From: Dyadobacter sp. CY261
GTDB lineage: Bacteria; Bacteroidota; Bacteroidia; Cytophagales; Spirosomataceae
Assembly: GCF_021440085.1 (NCBI RefSeq)
Contig: NZ_JAKCPW010000010.1
Span: forward strand, 248,001-312,000
Length of the DNA: 64,000 nt
Reading direction: 5' to 3'
The notes under the pieces are model-generated. The model did not search any database. It was not told where the DNA came from and was given only the letters and a program-made list of their open reading frames with translations. The number at the start of each line of letters is the position of its first letter. Positions within the stretch are counted from its first letter, which is position 1. Shown one piece after another: positions 53,254-62,685 of this stretch. The translations under genes were made by a program, and so were the position numbers.

Positions 53254-56200
53254 CTATTTTTTTAAGATTTTGTACGTCACCACCTTACCACCGTTCCAGC
53301 TGCTAAGCATCGTAATACCCGCCGGCAGGGCGGATATGTCCAGTTCGCTCAAATTGCCCGGTGTTTCCTCGCGCCGGTATACAATCCCCTTCTCATCTGT
53401 AATCTGAAACTTGTCATAAATCAGCGGTACATTAAAGTATACCTTTCTGCCATCCGAAGGGTTCGGATATAAGGTCGCCACCGGCTCCTGCGGTGATTCC
53501 TCGGCAATTCCCATTCGTGCGGGCGAGGTGAGCACATCCGGACTAAGTACAATTTCCATATCGAAATATGCGTCCGAACTCGTGTCGTTGTTCTGATGTA
53601 ATTCTACAGCGATAATGTTCAATCCGTACCTAAAATACTGGTTATCATTCGGCACTACAATCGTATGCCACTGATGTTCCGGGGACGCCGCGTTGTTGGC
53701 TGTCGTCGCATCTGTAATGGTGGTAGCAGGCATATTCGGGTCGCGCGGGAGTAGTTCCTTACCATTGATGTAAATAATGACGCCATCATCGCGCCTGTAA
53801 TGGATTATCACAGATTTATAGAACGGATCGGCTCCCCAGTAATTGAACATCGCATTGCGGTAATACGACGTGATCCATTTCGAAGCACAAGGGCCGGTCA
53901 GACAGCCGGGAATGAAATGCGCTTCGTCCTCGTCGGCTTCATAACAATTCAGCTCGGCCTGGCAGGCGGGTATAATCCGTTTTTCGCCATCCTCACCATT
54001 AGTAGAATAGCCAAACGGTGCGTTTCCCTCCTCCCAGGCCGAGAGGTCGTAATAGCGGTCTACGCTAAAATTGGCGTCTTTCCAGGTGTAGGTTCCTTTC
54101 GCCGGGGCCGTGCCTTTGGCGAGGTAATGCCACATGTCGCCCGCCCTTAAGATCGTCACGGAACCGCGCGGGCTCGTCCAACTCGCCTGTCCGCCGATCC
54201 CGCCGCCGCCACTCAGTTTACCTACTACCATTTCGCCGTAATAGGAATCCGTTTTCAATGTATAGGTTTTCCCTATGAAGCCGCTTTGCCATTGCGTGGG
54301 CGTCGCCACGAAGGCTCCGTCATAAACCCAAATGCCATCCCTGTTATACGCAGTCGCTCCCGACATGGCGGCATGGCTTCCGCTGCGTGGATCGAGGTTG
54401 TAAGTGGCCGCCGTTTGGTTCACTTTGTAAAACTTCAGCATCTGTCCATGCAACTGGTCGTTGACGTCCGTGGAACTGAGTGCCGCTACGTCGGCGGATT
54501 TAAAATAATGCCTTACAGTAACCTGGCTGCCTGCCGGGAGCTCGACGGCCGGCTTGACAGACCAGAAGCGGTTCATAACCCTCCAACCCGAACTGAAAGT
54601 CCTCGTTTGGACAGCTCTTACATAATTGGACGGGTAAAAGGCCCCGACGTTCGTCCGCCCCGCAGCACCATCCAGTTTGACTTCAAAAGGGGCCACACCG
54701 GTTTTGCCAATGTTCGTGCCGTGTTTATTAATGGACAACAGCACGTTTGCTTTGCTGTCCAGATAATGCGTAAAGCTCAGGTTGCCCCCCAGATCTTCCG
54801 TGCATTCGCACACGGCGGTTTTGGCTGTCCCTTCCGTGGCTGGTACTGTGAAATTATCCAGGTCTTTATAAATTACGAACTGATCGACGACCTTCTTGTT
54901 AGTACCGATATATCTGGCGGTAAGCTTCTTGTTCTCAACTTCGATATACATGGAACCACCCGTCGTCGAAGACATGTACATCACCGAATCGATCAAGGGA
55001 CGGTTACGCGTAAAATACTCCCCTCGCCCGCCGCCGCCGTTAACTATATGAATAATGCCCTCGTTCGTCACAGCCGCGCTGGTTTTGTAGTAAAAACAGG
55101 AATTGGCCGTACCATCGTATTTTCCGCTGGATTTGGCATTGCTGCCATCCATCGGATTATGGATCGCTTTCCGGAATGTGTTAGACAGCCCGTAATGCCC
55201 GCGCATCAGCCTCGACCGCTCGTAGTTGTGGCTGTGGCCGGTCATCAGGAGATCTACCTTGTTGGAGTCCAGTAACGGCACCAGATTTTGTCGAATGGCA
55301 ATCAGCTGATCCTCGGTATCCGAATTATGCGTTCCGCCCGTATATGGGGGCATGTGTGTATACACAATGATCCAGTTAATGGCAGGATTTGCACGCGCCT
55401 GTTGCAAATCGGCCTTTAACCAGCGGTACTGCACAGTTTTGGGTGCTAAAATGCTGTAATCATTGTCACCGGCCTTTTCGAAACCGTAGCTGTCCAGGCT
55501 CACGAAATGGATATTGCTATAATCGTAAGAATAGTACTCCTCCTTGCCAGACGGCACACCGCCGGCCTCCCCATTCTTAAAGTTGTCCACGATGGAGAAA
55601 TAGTGTATTTGGTGCGATAGCCGGCTGGGTTCCCCACCATCGCGATAATCGTGGTTGCCGGGTGTGGCATAAAAAGGCGTTTGCCGGAAAGCCCAATCGT
55701 ACCGGGCCCTGGTTTTGTCAAAAACGTTCCGCTGGAAATCCGTATCGGACCCAATGTCGTAAGCGTTGTCACCGAGCCAAAGCCACAAATCCATTGGCCC
55801 CGTGTTATTGAGCCGCATATACTCTTTCATGGCGTCTATCGTGCTGTCCTGCCGGGAATTGAATACAGTAGGCGGGTCGGTGCCGAAATCGCCAAGTACC
55901 CAGATTTTCGTCTTCTTCTGGACGCCCTTGGCAGGCGGTGTGGTAAAGTAATGCTCTTCCGTGGACTCGATTTTCCAGAACGGATCATAAGCTTCCACCG
56001 AATAGTAGTAGCGGGTGTCGGATTTCAGGCCGGTCAACCGTACCGAATGGTCTTTAACGGCTGCTGGTTCCTTCACAACTGCGTTGGTACGAAAATCAGG
56101 ATCGGTGGAATACATCACGAGTCCTTTCGAAGCCAGCTCCGTTCGCCAGCGAATGGTTATACCCGCTGATACATAAGGTTTTCCTATTTCATTCTGCTCT

Positions 56201-56307
56201 GGAGTGGCCATCTGCAAATAAGGGCCGCGGGTCAATACGGGGTTCTGCGCGGTCGCAGCAGCGGCGCACAACATGCATGGCAATACGAGGTATAAAGGTG
56301 CTTTCAT
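53254..56307 (-). CDS. Secreted purple-acid-phosphatase-like metallophosphoesterase with T9SS tail
   Basis: This is a 1017-aa secreted protein starting at MKAPLYLVLPCMLCAAAATA (ATG 56307; an ATG at 56370 adds a non-signal stretch). A fibronectin-III-like purple acid phosphatase N-domain (about 25-110; ITIRWRTELASKGLVMYST) precedes the calcineurin-like core with all metal motifs: GDFGTD, GDNAYD, GNHDYRD, YTHMPPY and GHSHNYERS. Several beta-sandwich modules follow, and the last ~75 residues are a type IX secretion sorting domain (ATLYPNPSDGRKVYFNV ... ELDISALPAGI). It would be exported through T9SS and hydrolyse phosphate esters outside the cell. It stands alone with its own terminator. Confidence 0.93.
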   Translation of the reverse strand: MKAPLYLVLPCMLCAAAATAQNPVLTRGPYLQMATPEQNEIGKPYVSAGITIRWRTELASKGLVMYSTDPDFRTNAVVKEPAAVKDHSVRLTGLKSDTRYYYSVEAYDPFWKIESTEEHYFTTPPAKGVQKKTKIWVLGDFGTDPPTVFNSRQDSTIDAMKEYMRLNNTGPMDLWLWLGDNAYDIGSDTDFQRNVFDKTRARYDWAFRQTPFYATPGNHDYRDGGEPSRLSHQIHYFSIVDNFKNGEAGGVPSGKEEYYSYDYSNIHFVSLDSYGFEKAGDNDYSILAPKTVQYRWLKADLQQARANPAINWIIVYTHMPPYTGGTHNSDTEDQLIAIRQNLVPLLDSNKVDLLMTGHSHNYERSRLMRGHYGLSNTFRKAIHNPMDGSNAKSSGKYDGTANSCFYYKTSAAVTNEGIIHIVNGGGGRGEYFTRNRPLIDSVMYMSSTTGGSMYIEVENKKLTARYIGTNKKVVDQFVIYKDLDNFTVPATEGTAKTAVCECTEDLGGNLSFTHYLDSKANVLLSINKHGTNIGKTGVAPFEVKLDGAAGRTNVGAFYPSNYVRAVQTRTFSSGWRVMNRFWSVKPAVELPAGSQVTVRHYFKSADVAALSSTDVNDQLHGQMLKFYKVNQTAATYNLDPRSGSHAAMSGATAYNRDGIWVYDGAFVATPTQWQSGFIGKTYTLKTDSYYGEMVVGKLSGGGGIGGQASWTSPRGSVTILRAGDMWHYLAKGTAPAKGTYTWKDANFSVDRYYDLSAWEEGNAPFGYSTNGEDGEKRIIPACQAELNCYEADEDEAHFIPGCLTGPCASKWITSYYRNAMFNYWGADPFYKSVIIHYRRDDGVIIYINGKELLPRDPNMPATTITDATTANNAASPEHQWHTIVVPNDNQYFRYGLNIIAVELHQNNDTSSDAYFDMEIVLSPDVLTSPARMGIAEESPQEPVATLYPNPSDGRKVYFNVPLIYDKFQITDEKGIVYRREETPGNLSELDISALPAGITMLSSWNGGKVVTYKILKK

Positions 56308-56474
56308 GATAGAGAGGTATGAAGGTTGATGATACGGATTCGGGTCTCTCGGTAGGAGGCGGGAAAGCAAAGAAAATATAACCGTTTATAAGAAATTATA
56401 CAAATATTTATTGGTATATTTATATGTAACCTCATTGCAATTTCCTGCATTATCACCCCTCACTTATCACACTC

Positions 56475-57044
56475 ATGAAAAAGCATCTCTCCATCCGTAT
56501 CAGTCTGATTTTGCTCTTCTTCTGCAGCATTCTATTTACTATCTCTTGTGAAGGCCCCGATGGCGAGACGGGTCCTGCGGGGCCGGCCGGGCCACAAGGA
56601 GCCCAGGGTACGCAAGGCATCCAGGGAAAACCTGGCAATGCCAATGTGATCGCTTCCCCGTGGACCAAAGTCCCGGACTCGGCCTGGGTCGCCAACCGCG
56701 ATTGTACGTATTACCTGGTATCTGTGACCGACACACGACTTAACCGCAAGATGCTCGACAGTAGCCTTGTAATGGCCTACTACCGCAACTTTGGAAGAGA
56801 AAACATTGTCTTCCCCCTGCCATCGGTAACCAATGAACTCAGCCTGGGCTTTTACATGGAATTTCTCAACAACCAGGGAAGGATCAACTTCGATCTCACT
56901 TTTTTCGAGCCCCGGAAAGAACCCATCGATTTCGATCTTGAATTCCGCTGGATCATCGTCCCACCTGATGCCGGTGGACGGATAAAAAAGGTTGACTGGA
57001 CGGACTACGAAGCGGTGCGCTCCGACCTCGGATTGGTGGATTGA
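56475..57044 (+). CDS. Collagen-like-repeat lipoprotein
   Basis: This is a 189-aa lipoprotein with lipobox ILFTISC (Cys25). It is followed at once by collagen-type Gly-X-Y triplets (residues ~27-53, GPDGETGPAGPAGPQGAQG and on), then a ~135-residue beta-rich domain of unknown function ending in KKVDWTDYEAVRSDLGLVD. Short collagen-like stalks on lipoproteins with such a domain are frequent in Cytophagales; the role is unknown but surface display is likely. It has no operon partner. Confidence 0.82.
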   Translation: MKKHLSIRISLILLFFCSILFTISCEGPDGETGPAGPAGPQGAQGTQGIQGKPGNANVIASPWTKVPDSAWVANRDCTYYLVSVTDTRLNRKMLDSSLVMAYYRNFGRENIVFPLPSVTNELSLGFYMEFLNNQGRINFDLTFFEPRKEPIDFDLEFRWIIVPPDAGGRIKKVDWTDYEAVRSDLGLVD

Positions 57045-57173
57045 CAACCCGACCGGCTTATCAAGAATCGGTATAAATCCAAATTTCTATCCATAACGCA
57101 CAAAAAGTACTTCACCCATTGAATCCTGCCGGGAAGCTGCGTATGTTTGGAATAGACGCTACTAAGAAGGGAT

Positions 57174-57656
57174 ATGGTAAAGCAAAAAGTCTATCGAAAA
57201 CACATACAACTGACTGATTTTCAAGTTAAAAAATTATATGAACTCAGTGAGTTCGACGGAGTCGACCCGGCGGAACATGCCATGCGGGCGATCGACGCTT
57301 ATTTGAAAAACAAAAAGACGGACGTACCGGCCAAAAGCCAGGCCCAGATCCGGACAAAAGTAAAAGATCAAAGCAACGATCCACAGATCGAAGGTGCGGT
57401 GTGGGTGTCGGGTACTGTAAACCAATACGAATTCTCGGCACTAATCCTCAAAACGCCTGCCAAAACAGGCATGGACAGGGGCCGGATCTCCAAACTGTCG
57501 ATCTGGGACCCGGCCGTCAGGAAAGCCACCAACAATTTCATCGGCGCCTGCATCGTCAATTACGACCGCGGCTGGGACATCCGCCCAAGCCGTCGGGCCG
57601 AGATTTATTACCATCCTGTGAAGGCGCTACTCGATCAGTATATTGCCGCGCAATAG
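57174..57656 (+). CDS. Hypothetical protein: helical N-domain plus DUF7678-like domain
   Basis: This is a 160-aa cytoplasmic protein. The first ~45 residues (HIQLTDFQVKKLYELSEFDG ... EHAMRAIDAYLKN) look like a short helical, ribbon-helix-helix-like segment. A basic linker follows. The C-terminal ~85 residues (VWVSGTVNQYEFSALILKTP ... GRISKLSIWD ... VNYDRGWDIRP) resemble a small beta domain of the DUF7678 kind, often found in phage- or plasmid-associated proteins. Function unknown. No coupling with neighbours is apparent. Confidence 0.6.
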   Translation: MVKQKVYRKHIQLTDFQVKKLYELSEFDGVDPAEHAMRAIDAYLKNKKTDVPAKSQAQIRTKVKDQSNDPQIEGAVWVSGTVNQYEFSALILKTPAKTGMDRGRISKLSIWDPAVRKATNNFIGACIVNYDRGWDIRPSRRAEIYYHPVKALLDQYIAAQ

Positions 57657-57735
57657 CGGCGAAGGCACTGAGCCGCTAAATAAGAAACTGATTTACAAAT
57701 CGCTAGGCGCGATACCGACTGGTTAATTTTGGGGT

Positions 57736-58761
57736 ATGAAAACAATTACCCTCGCCAGTTGGTGCCTGCTCGCGCTCTACGCTGCGATCCTCGTCGGACT
57801 GCTGCTTTTCGGCCGGACAGGCACGTCCGATAACCGCATGGCCAGTGGCTATGTCATGTTGCTTTTTGTGCCGCTAGGCATTCTCGCGGTCATTAACCTG
57901 CTGCCCTTTCAGTTTACGCGGGTCATGGTGCTGGTGCTTTGCATTGCTCCGGTGGTCATGGGCACTTTGATGCTCATAGCCACTCCGATTGTAAGTAAGG
58001 TCCGACAGGGGATTTGGGCACGGGAGGACGCTGCGCAGGAAAATGGTTCGTATTATTTTAGAGATAAGAACCTGCAAAAACTGGCTGCCGATATCGCCGT
58101 CCTTGACAACCAAAAACTACGTACAGACCTTGAACAGTCGGAAGCGGAGCTGAATAAGACAGGCCGGGAGCAGATCACCCTGTTCGATTTCGCAGCTAAA
58201 CAAGGGTTGAACGCAGACCCCGCGAAAATGGTCGAATGTTTTGAAATACTACTGAAAAGCGGTGCAAAGATCGACAACGGCGATCCTGCGCACACCCCTA
58301 CCCATTTCCGCATACTGGAATATTCCCCATCCCTGCTAAAATGGTTCCTTGAAAACGGAGCCGATGCCGGCGCTCGGGAAGCCAGAACCCAACACCCCAT
58401 TCTGTTTCTGGCCGTTTGCGGTGAAAATTCTGAACCTGCCCGGCCGTTGAAAATGGAAAGAGTGCGGATGCTCCTCGAACATGGGGCCGATCCCAATGCA
58501 AATGTCCCCAAACAGGACGACCTTACGATCGAATCGTCGATATTAATGACCGCTGCCGATATGGAGCTTTGGACCATATGCGAAATGCTGCTAGACTATG
58601 GTGCCGACGCCGGTTACAGGACACCCGGAGGTTCTACAATCGCCGACAGGGTGAAATATCAGCTGCACCAGCACCATTTGTGGGGGAAAATGCCACCCGA
58701 AGACCTGACCCGGCTGGCAAAACGGCTCAACTTGCCCTTAACATCAGAAACGCTACAATAA
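57736..58761 (+). CDS. Membrane-anchored ankyrin-repeat protein
   Basis: This is a 341-aa protein with three hydrophobic segments in the first ~90 residues (LLALYAAILVGLLLFG; YVMLLFVPLGILAVINLLPF; VMVLVLCIAPVVMGTLMLIA), then a helical linker. Ankyrin repeats follow (about 140-330), with CFEILLKSGAKIDNG, LLKWFLENGADAGAR, RVRMLLEHGADPNA and ICEMLLDYGADAGYR. It is a protein-protein interaction module facing the cytoplasm; partner unknown. Its 3' end overlaps the convergent small membrane protein gene by 35 bp. Confidence 0.88.
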   Translation: MKTITLASWCLLALYAAILVGLLLFGRTGTSDNRMASGYVMLLFVPLGILAVINLLPFQFTRVMVLVLCIAPVVMGTLMLIATPIVSKVRQGIWAREDAAQENGSYYFRDKNLQKLAADIAVLDNQKLRTDLEQSEAELNKTGREQITLFDFAAKQGLNADPAKMVECFEILLKSGAKIDNGDPAHTPTHFRILEYSPSLLKWFLENGADAGAREARTQHPILFLAVCGENSEPARPLKMERVRMLLEHGADPNANVPKQDDLTIESSILMTAADMELWTICEMLLDYGADAGYRTPGGSTIADRVKYQLHQHHLWGKMPPEDLTRLAKRLNLPLTSETLQ

Positions 58762-58927
58762 ATGCAAAAATGGCTGCAATGGGGCCAAGCACAAAGGCTG
58801 TGGTCACACTCGCTTCCATGGACTTGTCGTGGGTGTTGGACGACAATTTCGTGATCAGAAAATATCCCCCGGCTGCAACCAGATACGCCGCGATTGCAAT
58901 AAGCAGGGAGAGAAGGAAAATTTTCAT
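58727..58927 (-). CDS. Small two-helix membrane protein, hypothetical
   Basis: This is a 66-aa protein, MKIFLLSLLIAIAAYLVAAG at the N-terminus, a hydrophilic middle with SSNTHDKSMEASVTTAF, and a second helix (VLGPIAAIFAFIVAFLML). An ATG at 59167 gives a longer reading frame on this strand, but its first 80 residues are not protein-like and cross the histidine kinase gene. Similar short proteins with SSNTHDKS-type loops are common in this phylum; function unknown. Confidence 0.7.
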   Translation of the reverse strand: MKIFLLSLLIAIAAYLVAAGGYFLITKLSSNTHDKSMEASVTTAFVLGPIAAIFAFIVAFLMLRAS

Positions 58928-59000
58928 GAGGAGTAAGTGTAGGTTATCCGGAACCCGGCACCTAAATTTACTAATCCACCCACTATGGAATATTGTTTCG

Positions 59001-59546
59001 ATGATGATCAAAGACCTCTCCGACCTTTCCAACCTCAACAACAACAGCCCGTTTGAAAAAGTACAACTCAGTGACATTGTGGCCGACGTCACCACCCAGC
59101 TGCTGCCACACATCGAACGCCGGAACATTGTTTTACAAACCGGGCCACTGCCCGCCGTGCAAGCCATACCCGAGCAAATAGAGCAACTCTTTTACCAGCT
59201 CATGCACAACGCCGTCAAGTTCGCAGGCCACGAACAGCCTCCGCGTATCAGCATTTCCGCCCAGGAACTGGCATTACATGAAATTGAGGACCTGCTGCCT
59301 GAACCACTACAAATGACTTATGCGCAGATCAGGGTCGAAGACAATGGAATTGGGATCGACGATACACAACTGGAAAAAGTATTCGATATATTCGCACGGT
59401 TGCCAACCGGGAATTTCAAACAGGGTGAAGGGGTAGGGCTGGCCTATTGCCGTAAGATCGTACGTAACCATAAGGGTATCATTAAAGCCGAGCCCAATCC
59501 CGGAAAAGGCACAACATTTGTGGTTACGCTGCCATTACCCAACTAA
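59001..59546 (+). CDS. Histidine-kinase ATPase domain protein lacking the phospho-acceptor region
   Basis: This is a 181-aa protein made of the HATPase_c domain only: N box QLFYQLMHNAVKFAG (N70), G1 VEDNGIGIDD, F box KVFDIFARLP, G2 GEGVGLAYCRKIV. The first ~35 residues (MMIKDLSDLSNLNNNSPFEK) look like the second helix of a DHp domain, the part after the phospho-His, which is absent. No sensor or His box is found upstream. It is either an N-terminally deleted remnant or a stand-alone ATPase. It is followed 12 bp later by xth. Confidence 0.75.
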   Translation: MMIKDLSDLSNLNNNSPFEKVQLSDIVADVTTQLLPHIERRNIVLQTGPLPAVQAIPEQIEQLFYQLMHNAVKFAGHEQPPRISISAQELALHEIEDLLPEPLQMTYAQIRVEDNGIGIDDTQLEKVFDIFARLPTGNFKQGEGVGLAYCRKIVRNHKGIIKAEPNPGKGTTFVVTLPLPN

Positions 59547-59558
59547 AAGCCTTATCAC

Positions 59559-60332
59559 ATGAAAGTAGCTACCTATAATGTCAATGGTGTGAACGGTCGC
59601 CTGCCTGTGTTGCTTCGCTGGCTGACCGAGACAACACCCGATATTGTGTGTTTACAGGAATTGAAAGCGCCGCAGGAAAAATTCCCGGAGCAGGCCATTA
59701 TCGACGCTGGTTATAAAGCAATCTGGCACGGGCAGAAGAGCTGGAACGGCGTAGCGATACTTTCGCGCGGTGAAATGCCCCGGGAAATACGCCGCATTCT
59801 CCCAGGCGACCCTGAAGATACCCACAGCCGGTATATTGAGGCGGAAATTGGCGGACTGACGATCGGCGGGCTATACCTGCCCAATGGCAACCCGGCACCA
59901 GGGCCCAAGTTTGATTATAAGCTAAAATGGTTCGACCGGCTCATTGCCCATGCCGAAGGTCTGCTGGCGGCCGGAAAACCCACACTGCTCACAGGGGACT
60001 TCAACGTAATGCCGACCGAAATGGACGTGTATAAGCCCGAAAATTGGGTCGATGACGCGCTTTTCCGCCCGGAAACCCGCGCTGCTTTCGCAGCACTCGC
60101 CGCCCAGGGATGGACCGACGCTCTTCGCACGCTCAATCCGAACGAAAAAATTTACACTTTCTGGGATTACTTCCGCAATGCGTTCGCGCGCAACGCCGGC
60201 CTTCGTATCGACCATTTTCTGCTTAGCCCGCAACTTGCTCCCAGGCTCGTGGCAGCGGGTGTAGACAGGGAAGTACGCGGCTGGGAAAAAACCAGTGATC
60301 ACGCGCCTGTCTGGATCGAATTAAAAGATTAA
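59559..60332 (+). CDS. xth: Exodeoxyribonuclease III
   Basis: This is a 257-aa Mg-dependent AP endonuclease/3' exonuclease of base-excision repair. The fold's motifs are complete: KVATYNVNGVNGRLP (N7), VCLQELKAP (metal E34), LTGDFNVMPTEMDVY (Asp-Asn pair), LRIDHFLLS (D) and KTSDHAPVWIEL (catalytic His). Length is normal for the family. It sits 10 bp before a small membrane protein gene and probably shares a transcript with it. Confidence 0.95.
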   Translation: MKVATYNVNGVNGRLPVLLRWLTETTPDIVCLQELKAPQEKFPEQAIIDAGYKAIWHGQKSWNGVAILSRGEMPREIRRILPGDPEDTHSRYIEAEIGGLTIGGLYLPNGNPAPGPKFDYKLKWFDRLIAHAEGLLAAGKPTLLTGDFNVMPTEMDVYKPENWVDDALFRPETRAAFAALAAQGWTDALRTLNPNEKIYTFWDYFRNAFARNAGLRIDHFLLSPQLAPRLVAAGVDREVRGWEKTSDHAPVWIELKD

Positions 60333-60341
60333 AACCTCCTT

Positions 60342-60590
60342 ATGAAAACAATCGTTTACGGATGTATGCTGGTAGATGCCATTACGGCATTGTTCCTGGT
60401 TTTTACACTTTTCAGCAGCGGGCAGGATTCCGCGGGAAAAGGAATGGTCTTCCTGCCGATCCTGGCGCTGATCGCGTGTGCAGTCGGGGCGTATTTCCTG
60501 CTTGGAGCCGGGCATGCGGGCTGGGCACTCACCGTAAGCGGATTTCCGGTGATCATCATCGCTTATCTGGCATTTATCAGTTTTACCTGA
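60342..60590 (+). CDS. Small membrane protein, hypothetical
   Basis: This is an 82-aa protein with three hydrophobic helices (YGCMLVDAITALFLVFTLF; MVFLPILALIACAVGAYFLLG; WALTVSGFPVIIIAYLAFI). It begins 10 bp after xth on the same strand. No domain is recognised. The codon pattern and the clean helix layout suggest a real gene. Confidence 0.6.
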   Translation: MKTIVYGCMLVDAITALFLVFTLFSSGQDSAGKGMVFLPILALIACAVGAYFLLGAGHAGWALTVSGFPVIIIAYLAFISFT

Positions 60591-60664
60591 GTAATAGTGG
60601 GCATACAGGCGCGTAGATTGCAGCCCGCAGTTCCTTCTTGGAATAACACTTCCAATAACTCGCC

Positions 60665-61384
60665 ATGAAAACCATGATTGTCCGGACATTCCTCGCAGTA
60701 CTGGCATGCTACCCCTTTCTGGCCCAGGCACAGGTGCCCAAAGTTTTCAAAGTAAAGGCCGGCGAGTATCCCGACAAGGTTATTCCTTATGCCGACCGGT
60801 ACCAGTTCAGCGAATTTGTGCCAGGCAAAGCGGAGTTCATCGATGGCCGCAGCTCCCAGGCCCGTTTTAACTACAACTATATCGGCGGACATATCCTTTT
60901 TATAGATGTAAAACGGGATACGCTTGAAATCATAGACCAGGCGTTACTAAAACAAATAACGGTTGGAGAAAAGTCGTACCGGTTCGATAAACGCTTTGGT
61001 TACAGCGAAATAGTCGCAACATTCGACAGGGCGAGTCTTGGAAAGCGCCAGGTACTGGCCAGGATAGGAACCGAAAAGGGTGGTCCTTACGGCATTTCTT
61101 ACACAGCTTCATCGGTTACGACCTACCGCTCCTATTCCAGCGACCAGGCTGCGACCAGCAAGAAACTGAATCTCAACGCAGAAGGCGTCTTTACCTATCG
61201 CACAGGCCATTACCTGATCGACAATAATAACCGTTTCTATATCCCTACACCCGGAAGTATCCGGAAACTTTACCCCGCGAACAAGAAGCAGATCGATCGG
61301 TATCTGAAAGAAAATCCGGTCGACTTCGGCAAAGAGCAAGATCTGCTGCGGCTGTTGGCCCATTGCAGCAGCTTACCAAAGTAG
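60665..61384 (+). CDS. Secreted protein of unknown function
   Basis: This is a 239-aa exported protein with signal peptide LACYPFLAQA-Q. The body is beta-rich, with DRYQFSEFVPGKAEFIDGRS, YNYIGGHILFIDVKRDTLEI and, near the C-terminus, GHYLIDNNNRFYIPTPGSIR followed by KLYPANKKQIDRYLKENPV, a pattern seen in Bacteroidota periplasmic proteins of unassigned role. Its 3' end lies just before the propeller lipoprotein gene, so the two may be co-transcribed. Confidence 0.72.
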   Translation: MKTMIVRTFLAVLACYPFLAQAQVPKVFKVKAGEYPDKVIPYADRYQFSEFVPGKAEFIDGRSSQARFNYNYIGGHILFIDVKRDTLEIIDQALLKQITVGEKSYRFDKRFGYSEIVATFDRASLGKRQVLARIGTEKGGPYGISYTASSVTTYRSYSSDQAATSKKLNLNAEGVFTYRTGHYLIDNNNRFYIPTPGSIRKLYPANKKQIDRYLKENPVDFGKEQDLLRLLAHCSSLPK

Positions 61385-61449
61385 TTTCACTGCAACGTTT
61401 CAAGGTAATTTTGTGTCTCAGCGTATACAAGCTCTTAACCAATGCGCAT

Positions 61450-62445
61450 ATGAGAAAATTCACGCCCGTTATCGTCCTGTTTCTCGTGTTCAGCTGCTGG
61501 CCGCCAGGTATGGATCCCGACAAGAAAGACGGCAAATTCCTTTCCGAGGTCGTGAATCTGGAAGAGATCAACTCGGAATTTGATGACTACAATTCGGACC
61601 TGCCGAGCAACCGCCACGGACAATTCCGGCTGGTATTTTCATCGAGACGCGAGAGAAAAGATGTCCTTAACCTCGTGTACATGCCTGCGTATCTGGAATA
61701 TGACAAGCGGTTGAACCTAAAAAAAGGTAGTAACTCGTCCGGAACTTATATGGGTGTTTACAACAACGCGCAGCATGTGATCAATAAGGTCAATGGGAAT
61801 TTCAATGTGTATGGCCCTCGGATGTTATCCCTCCACGACGATTTACACAATTACGACGGCGAAGACGACCTTTTTCTGTTTTATGCCGACGACGCTTCCG
61901 GCAAGATGGACATCAAATATACAAAGCAAGGCACATCCGATCCCGAGCCAGTCAAATACCTCAATTCCAGCGCGAACGATGCCTACCCGACCTTTTCCAA
62001 CATGAGCGACCGTATATACTTTTGCTCTGACCGCGACGGCAATTTCGATATCTATGAAGTAAAAATCCCACGGGAAGAGCAGGAAAAAATTACGCTGGAA
62101 AGCCTGATCAACCCGGCGAAGTATGAGCTGAGGAAAGTGGAAGAACTTTCAGGGCCCCATAACGACAAATGTCCGTATATGGTAGAGGACCTGATGGTGT
62201 TCGTTTCGGACCGTCCGGGCGGGCAAGGTGGTGAAGATATTTATTACTCTGAATATGCAGACGGCAAATGGTCGACACCCATCAATGCAGGTCCCAGAAT
62301 AAACACCGCATATAACGAATACCGGCCTATCCTGTCACGGGGGTACAACTTCACCTATCCATTAATGATCTTTTCGTCCAACCGTCCCGGTGGCAAGGGA
62401 GGTTACGACCTCCACATGACCGGCCTGAAACAAAACTGGTACTAA
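61450..62445 (+). CDS. Lipoprotein with PD40/TolB-type propeller repeats
   Basis: This is a 331-aa lipoprotein starting at MRKFTPVIVLFLVFSC (ATG 61450; earlier in-frame starts give a non-signal stretch). At least three WD40-like PD40 blades are visible: YPTFSNMSDRIYFCSDRDG with FDIYEVKIP, CPYMVEDLMVFVSDRPGGQG with DIYYSEY, and PLMIFSSNRPGGKGGYDLHM. Such repeats are found in TolB-like and OmpA-associated proteins of this phylum. It lacks an OmpA peptidoglycan-binding tail. Role in the cell envelope is likely but unspecific. Confidence 0.8.
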   Translation: MRKFTPVIVLFLVFSCWPPGMDPDKKDGKFLSEVVNLEEINSEFDDYNSDLPSNRHGQFRLVFSSRRERKDVLNLVYMPAYLEYDKRLNLKKGSNSSGTYMGVYNNAQHVINKVNGNFNVYGPRMLSLHDDLHNYDGEDDLFLFYADDASGKMDIKYTKQGTSDPEPVKYLNSSANDAYPTFSNMSDRIYFCSDRDGNFDIYEVKIPREEQEKITLESLINPAKYELRKVEELSGPHNDKCPYMVEDLMVFVSDRPGGQGGEDIYYSEYADGKWSTPINAGPRINTAYNEYRPILSRGYNFTYPLMIFSSNRPGGKGGYDLHMTGLKQNWY

Positions 62446-62483
62446 ACCGGCCATTACCAGTTTATAAAGCCATTACCCTCGCT

Positions 62484-62504
62484 TGTCCGGCAGAAAGCCG
62501 GACA
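62484..62504 (+). other. Strong hairpin after the propeller lipoprotein gene
   Basis: TGTCCGGC (62484-62491) pairs exactly with GCCGGACA (62497-62504) around AGAAA, 39 bp after the stop at 62445. It has no T run, so it may stabilise the 3' end rather than terminate by itself. The rest of 62446-62685 shows no gene. Confidence 0.5.
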
Positions 62505-62685
62505 GGCCAAAAACGCCGGTGCGGCGGGTATCCAGGCAGGAAAAAGGAAGGTGCCGGCATTGCGAGCCATGATTCGTCCATCATTTTATTTGAACGTATA
62601 ACTAGGGAAGTTAGTGACATGGACTTTGAGAGCTGTCCCATATTGCCGAAGAAAATCTCCGCTGGTGCTCATCCGCCTGTAACAC

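Noticed and set aside
58569-59000. N-terminal extension of the histidine kinase frame
   Set aside because: The upstream 144 codons run antisense to a small membrane protein and overlap the ankyrin gene; they show no sensor or DHp features.
62484-62504. Hairpin as a classical terminator
   Set aside because: No T run follows the stem on the plus strand.
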